A DNA stretch of 64,000 bases from JAOPZW01 sp963806015. GTDB lineage: Bacteria; Actinomycetota; Thermoleophilia; Solirubrobacterales; Solirubrobacteraceae. Made by a program: the position numbers and the translations under genes. Of the stretch, positions 32,216 through 39,348 are shown one piece after another. Position 1 is the stretch's first letter, and each line of letters starts with the position of its first letter. The notes under the pieces are model-generated. The model saw nothing but the letters and a program-made list of their open reading frames with translations, had not been told where the DNA came from and did not search any database. The DNA is taken from assembly GCA_963806015.1 (NCBI GenBank), contig CAWDWM010000004.1, forward strand, positions 310,001 through 374,000, in the 5' to 3' direction.

Positions 32216-33065
32216 GCAGGAGGGCGCGGAGACGTCGTACCGCCAGGTCCGGCTCGTCGTCTCTTGTGAACCGGAGCACCCGGTAGCCGGAGGCGGTGAG
32301 GGCGGCGTCCTTGGCGCGGTCGTTCCTGAACGCGTGCCTGGTGCGATGCGTCTCCCAGCCGTCGGTCTCGACGATGACGCGGTGTGCCGGCCAGTGGTAG
32401 TCGGGCTCGCAGGGCCCGTGGTCGAGCGCGTGGAGGGTCTCGTTGACGAGCGGCTCCGGGAGGCCGGCGTTGCGCATGAGCCCCAGGAACTCGGCCTCCC
32501 ACTCGTTGCGGGTCCACCTGGGCTCGTGGGTCGTCGCCCGCTCGAGCTCGCTGGTTCCTCGGTGGCCGTTGGACCTGGCAAGGGTGTCTTGGATGGCGCG
32601 GTGGTCGTAGAGCTGCAGGCGCTCGGCCTGCGCGAGCGCGCGCTCCAGCTCGCTTCGGCGCACGGTCGCTGCCAGGTCGAGGAGCGTGCGGGCGACCGAC
32701 GTGATCGGGATGCCCTGATGGTTGGTGGTGTCGTGGGCATCGAGCGAACGCGTGCGGTGCAGGCGTATCCCCGGGGCGCCGTGGCGGCCGCGGGGTGCGG
32801 TGACGTCGATGCGCGTCTGGTCGGTGTGGAGCAGGCCCCAGTGCGCGGCGGCGGTGCGATGGCTCAGGACGGCGCCGGGTCCGCACGCGAGCACCGCCGC
32901 GAGCCGCCGGCCCTCGCGTCCGAGGGTTGCGTGCCCGACTGCGTAGACGCCCGGGTACAGACGGTGAAGATGCCCGCTCTGGACGCGGCGGGTCGTCGCG
33001 GAGCGGCCCACACCAAGGGCGCGCAACTGCCGCACCGAGACCACGCCCCATTGCCTGCCAGCCAC
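32172..33065 (-). CDS. AbiEi antitoxin domain-DUF559 nuclease-like fusion (copy 1)
   Basis: 297 aa. N-terminal AbiEi-type winged helix (about 1-55: QWGVVSVRQLRALGVGRSATTRRVQSG...RLYPGVYAVGH), a middle AbiEi-like region with LSHRTAAAHWGLL and ITSVARTLLDLAATVRR, and a C-terminal DUF559/Vsr-like PD-(D/E)xK domain (about 210-285): PDYHWPAHRVIVETDGWETH...YRVLRFT. No AbiEii toxin gene is adjacent. About 60 percent identical by eye to the protein at 55732-56601. The GTG at 33065 is chosen because it aligns with GTG 55732 in the paralogue and both lie 16 nt after a palindrome; ATG 33110 and GTG 33131 are alternatives inside it. Confidence 0.85.
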   Translation of the reverse strand: MAGRQWGVVSVRQLRALGVGRSATTRRVQSGHLHRLYPGVYAVGHATLGREGRRLAAVLACGPGAVLSHRTAAAHWGLLHTDQTRIDVTAPRGRHGAPGIRLHRTRSLDAHDTTNHQGIPITSVARTLLDLAATVRRSELERALAQAERLQLYDHRAIQDTLARSNGHRGTSELERATTHEPRWTRNEWEAEFLGLMRNAGLPEPLVNETLHALDHGPCEPDYHWPAHRVIVETDGWETHRTRHAFRNDRAKDAALTASGYRVLRFTRDDEPDLAVRRLRALLPTAGTRPRSGSPGR

Positions 33066-33081
33066 CGCCGCGAGCGCCCGG

Positions 33082-33138
33082 TCGGGGGGTGGGCTCTCTG
33101 ACTCCCGCATAGCGTGACTGAAAGAGCCCACCCCCCGA
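33082..33138 (-). repeat. 57-nt palindrome upstream of AbiEi-DUF559 copy 1
   Basis: Arms TCGGGGGGTGGGCTCT (33082-33097) and its exact reverse complement (33123-33138), 25-nt centre containing TGACT twice. Ends 16 nt before GTG 33065. Shares the core GGGGGTGGGC with the palindrome at 55661-55715. Candidate autoregulatory operator or RNA hairpin. Confidence 0.8.
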
Positions 33139-33188
33139 GCGTGGCAGGCAAGTCGCTACAGCGGACACTGCAAACGTCACAACTCTCC

Positions 33189-33599
33189 TCAGCGGCGCGA
33201 GATCTCCCGCACCGCGATGGTCATCCGCACCAGCGCGCAGAGCCGGCCTTCGTCGTCGGTGATGTCGACCTCCCACACCCAGGTCGTGCGGCCGCGGTGG
33301 CGGCGGCGGGCCTCGGCGTGGATGGTGCCGTTGGTGATCGGGCGCAGGAAGGACGTCTGGTTGGACATCCCCTGGGCGGCCTTGCCCTCGGGCCAGACGG
33401 CCATCGCCGTGGCGGTCGAGGTGATCGACTCGGCGATCGACGCGTAGATGCCGCCGTGGACCAAGCCCATGGGCTGTTTGATCTCGTCGCGAACCTTGAC
33501 CTGGGCGCGGACGAGCTCGTCGTTGGACTCGATCACCTCGAGGCCGTAGAGCGCGTCGAACGTCCGGTCGAGGGGGAGCAGGGGCTCGATGTCAGCCAT
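33189..33599 (-). CDS. PaaI-type hotdog thioesterase
   Basis: 136-aa hotdog-fold protein: LYGLEVIESNDELVRAQV, MGLVHGGIYASIAESITSTA (family motif with HGG) and QTSFLRPITNGTIHAEARRR. Likely an acyl-CoA thioesterase, cytoplasmic. ATG at 33599 is preferred over GTG 33614 because TATCGT, a plausible -10, overlaps the GTG. Confidence 0.87.
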   Translation of the reverse strand: MADIEPLLPLDRTFDALYGLEVIESNDELVRAQVKVRDEIKQPMGLVHGGIYASIAESITSTATAMAVWPEGKAAQGMSNQTSFLRPITNGTIHAEARRRHRGRTTWVWEVDITDDEGRLCALVRMTIAVREISRR

Positions 33600-33649
33600 G
33601 TAGGAGTGCGGCACGATACTGACCCGCGCCGCTACCCTCCGCCCCCTCC

Positions 33650-34600
33650 ATGAGCCGTCTCGACACCCTTCCCGCCGACCAGAAGTCCGTCCTGCAGCTC
33701 CTGCTGCGCCAGGGCAAGGGCTACGACGACCTCTCCGAGCTGCTGCGGCTGGACACCTCCGAGGTGCGCTCGCGCGCGTACGACGCGCTGGACACGCTGG
33801 GCCCCGGCGCGGGTGGACTGCCCACCGAGCGCCGGCGCGAGATCGGCGACTGGCTGCTGGGCCAGCAGAGCCCCGACGAGGCGGTGGCGACCCGCGCCTT
33901 CATCGACGGCTCGCCGGCCGCGCGCACGTGGGCGCACAGCGTCGCGCGCGAGCTCGAGCCGCTGGCCGGCGACCGGCTGCCCGAGCTGCCCGCCGAGGGC
34001 GCGGTGACCGACACACCGGAGCCGGAGCCCGAGCCCGAGGCCACCTCCTTCGCCCCCGCCCCCACCGCCGCCCCGCGCGTCTCGCGCCGCGGGGGCGCGC
34101 TGCTCATCGGCGGCGTGGTCGCGGCCATCGCGGTGGCGGTCGCGCTCGTCATCGTGCTGACCGGCGGCAAGGACAAGAAGGACGACGCGGCGACCCAGGC
34201 CGCCAACACCACCTCGACCGCCGCTCAGCCGCAGGTCCGCGCGCAGATCAACCTCACGCCGCCCAAGAACGCCCCCGCCAAGAAGGCGCTGGCCATCGTC
34301 CAGATCGTCGACGTCAGCGGCCAGACGGCGATCAACGCCGTCTCCCAGGGCCTGCCGACCTCCAACAAGAAGGCCGCCTACGGCATCTGGGCCTACACGA
34401 GCCCTTCGCAGGCCAAGCTGGTGGGCGGCTTCGACAAGAAGGACGACAAGGGCCACCTCGTCTACCAGGGCGCGGTGCCCAAGGACGTGAACATCGCCGA
34501 CTACAAGGAGATCCTCGTGACGCTCGAGACGAGCGGCAACCCGACCAAGCCGGGGACGATCTACCTGCGCGGGCCGGTCCAGAGCGCCGCCGGCGGCTAG
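33650..34600 (+). CDS. Single-pass membrane protein with sigma-4-like N-terminus and RskA-like C-terminus
   Basis: 316 aa. Residues 1-50 look like a sigma region 4 helix-turn-helix (PADQKSVLQLLLRQGKGYDDLSELLRLDTSEVRSRAYDAL). Then a Pro/Glu-rich linker (TPEPEPEPEAT), one membrane helix (about 148-170), and an extracellular domain with the anti-sigma-K-like strand pattern ending TLETSGNPTKPGTIYLRGPV. Plausibly an anti-sigma or regulated membrane transcription protein. No sigma gene adjacent. Confidence 0.65.
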   Translation: MSRLDTLPADQKSVLQLLLRQGKGYDDLSELLRLDTSEVRSRAYDALDTLGPGAGGLPTERRREIGDWLLGQQSPDEAVATRAFIDGSPAARTWAHSVARELEPLAGDRLPELPAEGAVTDTPEPEPEPEATSFAPAPTAAPRVSRRGGALLIGGVVAAIAVAVALVIVLTGGKDKKDDAATQAANTTSTAAQPQVRAQINLTPPKNAPAKKALAIVQIVDVSGQTAINAVSQGLPTSNKKAAYGIWAYTSPSQAKLVGGFDKKDDKGHLVYQGAVPKDVNIADYKEILVTLETSGNPTKPGTIYLRGPVQSAAGG

Positions 34601-36198
34601 GACGAGGGCAGCAGCTTGCCGGGGTTCATGACCCCGGCCGGGTCGAGCTCGCGCTTGAGCGCGCGCAGCGCCGCCACCCCGGTGGCGCCGACCTCCGCCT
34701 CGACGTAGGGCACGTGGTCGCGCCCGACCGCGTGGTGATGGGTGATCGTCCCGCCGGCCGCGACGATCGCCTCGCACGCCGCCGCCTTGACCGCGGCCCA
34801 CTGCTCGAGCTCCTCGCCACGGCGCGCCCGCGCCATGAAGGTGAAGTACAGCGACGCGCCCGTGGGATAGAGGTGTGAGACGTGGCAGGCTACGAGCGGC
34901 GCGTGGGCGCGCAGGACGTCGCCGACGGCGCGGTAGAGGGTGAAGAGCTGCGCCCACGTCGTCGCGGTCTCGAGCGTCTCGACGAGGACGCCGCGGTCCA
35001 TCAGCTCGTCGCGCACGTAGGGGCCATGGAAGCGCGAGCGCACCCAGGCGCGCCCTGCGGGCTGCCCGAGCGCCACGCCGCCGGCGTCGCGCAGCGCCTC
35101 GGTCGCCACCTCGCGGCGCACACGCACGCCCTCCTCCGGCCCCGCCCAGCCCACGATGGCCAGCGCGCCGCCCGCCACCCCGCGCGCGCGCAGATAGGCC
35201 CGCAGCGCGCCCGAGCGGACGCCGCGCAGGCCGGCCATGCCGATGCCCAGCCGGGTCTCGTCCTCGTCGGACAGGCGCGCGACGTCGGGCGCCGCGCCGC
35301 CCTGCTCCAGGCGCCGCAGCGCCTCGGCGCCCGCGCCGAAGCTCGCGAACACCCAGCCCTCGTAGCGCGTCAGCTCGGGCGCCGGGCGCACCCGCAGCGC
35401 CACCTGGGTGATGGCGCCCAGCACGCCCTCCGAGCCCACGACGAGCCGGCGCAGCTCCGGGCCCGCGGCGCTCGCCGGCTGCGGGCGCAGGTCGAGGTCG
35501 CCGCTGGGCGCCGCCAGCCGCACCCCCACCACGAGCTCGTCGATGCGCCCGTAGCCCGTGGAGGCCTGCCCGGCCGAGCGCGTGGCCGCGCAGCCGCCGA
35601 TCGTCACGTACTCATAACTCTGCGGGTAGTGGCCGAGGGTGAAGCCGCGCTCGCCCAGCCGAGCCTCGAGCTCGACGGCACGCATCCCGCCGCCCACCAC
35701 GACCAGCTGCGAGCGCTCGTCCAGCGAGTCGAGCGCGTCGAGCGCCCCGAGGTCGAGCGACACGAGCGCGTCGAAGCCCTCGCGCAGCGGCTCGACCCCT
35801 CCCACCACGCTCGTCCCGCCGCCGAAGGGCACGACGGCCACCCCGGCGCCCGCGCACGCCTCCAGGACGGCGCGGACCTCGTCGTGGTGGCGCGGCGTGA
35901 GCACGGCGTCCGGCGCCCCGCTGCCGTCGCCCGCGCGCTGGCGCACCAGGTCGGGATAGGACTTGCCGCGGGCGTGGAGCACGCGCGCCGCGCGATCGTC
36001 GCGCAGGATCTCGCCGAAGCGCTCGCGCACCGCCCCGGGCAGCCGCGGCTCCTCCAGGCGCACCGCCTCGAGCGCCACCGCCCCGCTGGGGGCGTCCAGG
36101 GTGCCGAGCTCGCCCTCCAGCCACCCCAGCGCCGCCTCGGAGATCGCGCCGGCGTGGGCATCCTCCCCCCACCCCCACCAGCGCATCTCACGGCTCAT
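34597..36198 (-). CDS. FAD-binding oxidase, alkyldihydroxyacetonephosphate synthase-like
   Basis: 533 aa of the VAO/AGPS flavoprotein family. Features: MRWWGWGED near the N-terminus, FAD loop VPFGGGTSVVGGVEP, RSAGQASTGYGRIDELVVG, and C-terminal HHHAVGRDHVPYVEAEVG...ELDPAGVMNPGKLLPS. In eukaryotes AGPS makes ether lipids; the actinobacterial role is not settled. The start overlaps the stop of the SRPBCC gene by 11 nt. Its stop overlaps the convergent RskA-like gene by 4 nt. Confidence 0.85.
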   Translation of the reverse strand: MSREMRWWGWGEDAHAGAISEAALGWLEGELGTLDAPSGAVALEAVRLEEPRLPGAVRERFGEILRDDRAARVLHARGKSYPDLVRQRAGDGSGAPDAVLTPRHHDEVRAVLEACAGAGVAVVPFGGGTSVVGGVEPLREGFDALVSLDLGALDALDSLDERSQLVVVGGGMRAVELEARLGERGFTLGHYPQSYEYVTIGGCAATRSAGQASTGYGRIDELVVGVRLAAPSGDLDLRPQPASAAGPELRRLVVGSEGVLGAITQVALRVRPAPELTRYEGWVFASFGAGAEALRRLEQGGAAPDVARLSDEDETRLGIGMAGLRGVRSGALRAYLRARGVAGGALAIVGWAGPEEGVRVRREVATEALRDAGGVALGQPAGRAWVRSRFHGPYVRDELMDRGVLVETLETATTWAQLFTLYRAVGDVLRAHAPLVACHVSHLYPTGASLYFTFMARARRGEELEQWAAVKAAACEAIVAAGGTITHHHAVGRDHVPYVEAEVGATGVAALRALKRELDPAGVMNPGKLLPSS

Positions 36199-36625
36199 GC
36201 AGGGCCTCCAGGGCATCGAGCGCCTCGTCGAGCACGCGCCCGGTCGCGCGGCGGACCATGAAGCCACCGAGGCGCGCGGAGCCGCGGACCTGCTGATGCA
36301 CGACGACGGTCACGCGCGTCCCGTCGCCATCGGGCAGCAGCTTGACCTCGGTGCTCGCGGCCGCGAACACGCGCTCGAACGGGGTCCCTTCGAGCTCCTG
36401 CTCCCAGGCGCGGCGCTCCGGCGCCCGCGAGGCGACGACGCGGAAGTCGGCCCGCAGCGAGCGCCCGTCCTGCGTGCTGAGGACCTCGGTGAAGTGCTCG
36501 TCGGTGACGGCCTCCACGCGCGTGACCTTGGGCCACCAGCGCGGCAGGTGGTACGGATCGCCCACGATCTCCCAAACGCGCTCAGGCGGCGCGGCGACCG
36601 TCCGGCTGCGGCGCGCGGTCGGCAT
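36188..36625 (-). CDS. SRPBCC (START-like) family protein
   Basis: 145-aa helix-grip fold protein: RSRTVAAPPERVWEIVGDPYHLPRWWPKVTRVE is the classic polyketide cyclase/SRPBCC N-terminus with the conserved Trp-Trp. Binds a hydrophobic ligand; no catalytic assignment. It lies directly after apt and overlaps the AGPS-like gene, so likely co-transcribed with both. Confidence 0.82.
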   Translation of the reverse strand: MPTARRSRTVAAPPERVWEIVGDPYHLPRWWPKVTRVEAVTDEHFTEVLSTQDGRSLRADFRVVASRAPERRAWEQELEGTPFERVFAAASTEVKLLPDGDGTRVTVVVHQQVRGSARLGGFMVRRATGRVLDEALDALEALHEP

Positions 36626-37153
36626 CTACTCGCTGTCGTAGCGCAGCAGCGCGCGGACGTCGTGGCCCGCCAGGTTCCGGCGCCCGTCCAGGAAGGCGAG
36701 CTCGATGAGGAAGGCGCAGGCGACCACCTGCGCGTCGAGCTGCTCGACGAGCTCGCACAGGGCCTTGGCCGTCCCGCCCGTGGCCAGCAGGTCGTCGTGG
36801 ACCAGCACGCGCGCGCCCGCGGCGGCCGCGTCGGAGTGCAGCTCGAGCACGTCGGTGCCGTACTCGAGGACGTACTCGGCGCGGACGGTCTCGTGGGGCA
36901 GCTTGCCCGGCTTGCGCGCCAGCACGAAGCCGGCGTCGAGCTCGCGCGCGATCGCGGGACCGAGCAGGAAGCCGCGCGCCTCGGCGCCGATGACGACGTC
37001 GACGTCGAGGTCGCGGGCCAGGTCGGCCAGGCCCCGCACGGCCGCGTCGAGTCCCTCGGGCGAGGCCAGGACGGGCGTGATGTCCTTGAACACGATTCCC
37101 GGCTTGGGGAAGTCGGGGATGTCGCGGACGAGCGCGTCGAGGTCGACCGGCAT
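36626..37153 (-). CDS. apt: Adenine phosphoribosyltransferase
   Basis: 175-aa purine salvage enzyme (adenine + PRPP to AMP). PRPP-binding motif is seen as VLVHDDLLATGGTAKAL (usually VDDLLATGGT), with IVFKDITPVLASPEGL and AEARGFLLGPAIA typical for Apt. Length normal. 8 nt downstream of the MerR/FtsR gene stop. No relA/spoT gene, the common neighbour, is present. Confidence 0.94.
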   Translation of the reverse strand: MPVDLDALVRDIPDFPKPGIVFKDITPVLASPEGLDAAVRGLADLARDLDVDVVIGAEARGFLLGPAIARELDAGFVLARKPGKLPHETVRAEYVLEYGTDVLELHSDAAAAGARVLVHDDLLATGGTAKALCELVEQLDAQVVACAFLIELAFLDGRRNLAGHDVRALLRYDSE

Positions 37154-37161
37154 GGCCCGGC

Positions 37162-37935
37162 TCAGGAGACGATCTTGCGCAGGTCGCGGATGAGGAGCAG
37201 GTGCTTGAGGTGCGTCGTGACGGCCGCGAGGTTCTCGAGCGCCTCGATGGCCTCCTTGCGGCGCTTGGCGTTGCGCGAGCGCAGTGCCGGGGCGAGGATC
37301 TGCTGCAGCAGCGCCGCCTCGCGGTCGGCGCTCGTGCGGAAGGCCCGCAGGTTGCGCCCGCCCACGCCGTAGCGGGCCAGCTCGGTCACCGCGCGCACGA
37401 TCTCGCGCTCGGTCTCGTCGAAGTACTTGGTGCCGGCGCGGATCTCGCCCTTGATGACGCCGTACTCCTCGAGCTCTGCCACCAGCCGAGGCTCGGCGCG
37501 CGTCTCCTCGATGACGTCCTCCAGCGAGTACAGGGCACCGGACGAGGGCGCGGTCACCGACGGGTTGCGCTTGCGCCGCGCGGCGCCCGTGCCGGCGCTG
37601 GCCCCGTCGCTGGAGGGCTCGACCTCGTTGCCCGCGCGCCCGGAGGCGAGCTCCTGGCGGATGACGCGCAGCGGCAGGAACTCGTCGCGCTGCAGGCGCA
37701 GGATCGTGCGCAGGCGCTGCACGTCGCCGCCGGAGTAGAGCCGGTAGCCGCCGGGCGTGCGGCGCGGCGCCAGCAGCTTCTGGTCCTCCAGATAGCGGAT
37801 CTTCGAGATCGAGATGTCCGGGAACTCCTGCTCGAGCGCCTTGCACACGGCGCCGATCGTCATCGCCTTGCGCGGCGCGCCGGCGTCGTGATCGACCTCG
37901 GCGGGAACGGTTTCCGGTTCGTCCTGGACGGCCAT
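37162..37935 (-). CDS. MerR-family regulator (FtsR-like)
   Basis: 257 aa. MerR winged helix (about 26-95): TIGAVCKALEQEFPDISISKIRYLEDQKLLAPRRTPGGYRLYSGGDV. A disordered SSDGASAG linker follows, then a helical C-terminal domain. It directly follows a GarA-like FHA gene (6 nt gap), the same order as garA-ftsR in mycobacteria and corynebacteria, where FtsR activates ftsZ. Function by synteny; no effector-binding Cys cluster seen. Confidence 0.85.
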   Translation of the reverse strand: MAVQDEPETVPAEVDHDAGAPRKAMTIGAVCKALEQEFPDISISKIRYLEDQKLLAPRRTPGGYRLYSGGDVQRLRTILRLQRDEFLPLRVIRQELASGRAGNEVEPSSDGASAGTGAARRKRNPSVTAPSSGALYSLEDVIEETRAEPRLVAELEEYGVIKGEIRAGTKYFDETEREIVRAVTELARYGVGGRNLRAFRTSADREAALLQQILAPALRSRNAKRRKEAIEALENLAAVTTHLKHLLLIRDLRKIVS

Positions 37936-37940
37936 GATCG

Positions 37941-38417
37941 TCACTGCGAGAGGAAGGTGAGCTTGAACTTGCCGACCTGCAGCTCGTCGCCGTCCTCCAG
38001 GCGGTGGGATTCGATGCGATGACGGTTCACGTAGGTCCCGTTGAGCGAGCCGAGGTCGTCGAGGTAGAAATCGCCCCCGCGCTTGACCAGCAGGGCGTGG
38101 TCGCGCGACACGGTGACGTCGTCGAGGAAGACGTCGGAGTCCGGGCGCCGGCCGATGGTCATGCGGTCGTGATCGAGCGGGAAGGACTCCCCGACGCGCC
38201 CGCCTCCGGCCCGGATGACCAGCGCCGCGCCCTCGTGGGCCACGACCTCCTCGACGTCGACGGGGACGAGCTCGCCCGTCTCGTCGATGCGGTAGGTCGC
38301 GGTGGACGGCTCGCCGCCCGCGCGCTCCTCGAGCGCGCCGAGGAACGAGCCGCACTTCTGGCAGTAGTTCGCTCCGTCGGCGTTGACGAAGCCGCACTCC
38401 GGGCAGTGGAGCGCCAC
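37941..38417 (-). CDS. FHA-domain protein with zinc ribbon (GarA-like)
   Basis: 158 aa. N-terminal zinc ribbon with CPECG and CQKCG (residues 5-23), then an FHA domain (about 70-158): MTIGRRPDSDVFLDDVTVSRDHALL, LDDLGSLNGTYVNRHRIE. R, S, N positions for phosphothreonine binding are present. GarA switches 2-oxoglutarate metabolism under PknB/PknG control in mycobacteria. The N-terminal Thr cluster (STATYRIDETGE) may be the phosphosite but differs from the mycobacterial ETTS motif. Confidence 0.88.
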   Translation of the reverse strand: MALHCPECGFVNADGANYCQKCGSFLGALEERAGGEPSTATYRIDETGELVPVDVEEVVAHEGAALVIRAGGGRVGESFPLDHDRMTIGRRPDSDVFLDDVTVSRDHALLVKRGGDFYLDDLGSLNGTYVNRHRIESHRLEDGDELQVGKFKLTFLSQ

Positions 38418-38426
38418 GCGCCTGCG

Positions 38427-38690
38427 CTACTCGGCGTCGGAGGCCTCGGCTCCGGCCGCGCGGCCGGCGAGGATGTCGGTGAGCTTCTGCACGTCGTCAC
38501 CGGTGATGACGTCTTCGCCGCCCTCGTGCTTCTTGCGTAGGCGGTTGACCAGCTCCGCGCGCAGGATGTCGATCTTCCCGTGCAGGATCCGGCGCTTATA
38601 GGAGATGTCGATCTCCTCTTCGGTGAGCTGTTGGATGTACTCCTTCAGCTCTGAGTCGGAGAGCGACCCCAGGTCGGGAAACGTGTCCAT
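38427..38690 (-). CDS. RsiG-like c-di-GMP-dependent anti-sigma protein
   Basis: 87-aa coiled-coil protein. Residues E26, S30, R33, H37, D41 form E(x3)S(x2)R(x3)H(x3)D, matching the RsiG c-di-GMP-binding motif E(x3)S(x2)R(x3)Q(x3)D except His for Gln. RsiG binds the sporulation sigma WhiG when loaded with c-di-GMP; single-motif RsiG proteins that dimerise occur in Rubrobacter and relatives. No whiG is in the window. ATG 38690 is chosen because TATGCT lies 7 nt upstream. Confidence 0.78.
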   Translation of the reverse strand: MDTFPDLGSLSDSELKEYIQQLTEEEIDISYKRRILHGKIDILRAELVNRLRKKHEGGEDVITGDDVQKLTDILAGRAAGAEASDAE

Positions 38691-38697
38691 GCGGGCG

Positions 38698-38725
38698 AGC
38701 ATACCAGCGGATCGCGGACGCTCAA
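38698..38725 (-). promoter_or_regulatory. Promoter of the RsiG-like gene (leaderless)
   Basis: On the minus strand: TTGAGC (-35, 38725-38720), 16-nt spacer, TATGCT (-10, 38703-38698), then 7 nt to ATG 38690. The -35 overlaps the stop codon of the upstream phosphatidyltransferase gene. Transcription would begin at or next to the A of the start codon. It would serve the RsiG-like, FHA and MerR genes. Confidence 0.6.
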
Positions 38726-39348
38726 GCTGAGGTTGAGGGTCTTGCAGCGAGAACGTACATCACGGTGGCCACGAGCGTCATGGCGAGCCCGATGTAGAAC
38801 AGGACGGTGCTCAACGTCTCCAGACCGCAGAAGGCGAACTCCAGCGCCGACAGGACGGGCCAGATGGCGAGCCGCCCGACCATGTTCACGCGGATCTCGA
38901 TGCCCCGGCGCAATGCCTCGCGCCCGGCCACCAGCATGAAGAGCTCGCGGGCGATGAGGACCGCCAGCGCCCAGCGCGGCAGCAGCTCGTGGTGCCAGCA
39001 GGCGATGACGCCACAGAGGACGAGCAGGCGGTCGACGATCGGGTCCAGCAACGTCCCGAAGCGGCTGTACTGGCCCGTGACGCGCGCGGCGATGCCGTCG
39101 AAGTAGTCAGACCAGCCGGCGACGCCGAAGAGCACCGCCGGCCACACGCCGATGCCGCTGTCGCTGGAGAAGGAGACGGCGAGGAAGACCGGCAGCAGTC
39201 CCAGGCGGACCATCCCGATCGCGTTCGGGATGGTCCACAGGTTCAGCGGCGCGCCCGGCAGCGTCTCGGGCGGCGGCGGACCGGAACGATCGACGCCCAC
39301 GAGCCGCCCGAAGCTCAGGCGCCGGCGCTCTACGGGAGACTCGTCCAC
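38722..39348 (-). CDS. CDP-alcohol phosphatidyltransferase (PgsA-like)
   Basis: 208-aa integral membrane enzyme. The CDP-alcohol signature is complete in DYFDGIAARVTGQYSRFG then TLLDPIVD (D(x2)DG(x2)AR(x8)G(x3)D(x3)D). About six membrane helices. Likely CDP-diacylglycerol-glycerol-3-phosphate or inositol-phosphate transferase for phospholipid synthesis. GTG 39348 start assumed, which overlaps the end of proS by 19 nt. Confidence 0.85.
   Translation of the reverse strand: MDESPVERRRLSFGRLVGVDRSGPPPPETLPGAPLNLWTIPNAIGMVRLGLLPVFLAVSFSSDSGIGVWPAVLFGVAGWSDYFDGIAARVTGQYSRFGTLLDPIVDRLLVLCGVIACWHHELLPRWALAVLIARELFMLVAGREALRRGIEIRVNMVGRLAIWPVLSALEFAFCGLETLSTVLFYIGLAMTLVATVMYVLAARPSTSA

Noticed and set aside
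33082..33138. Palindromes as ends of an insertion sequence
   Set aside because: No matching inverted copy on the far side of either AbiEi-DUF559 gene, no transposase and no visible target duplication.
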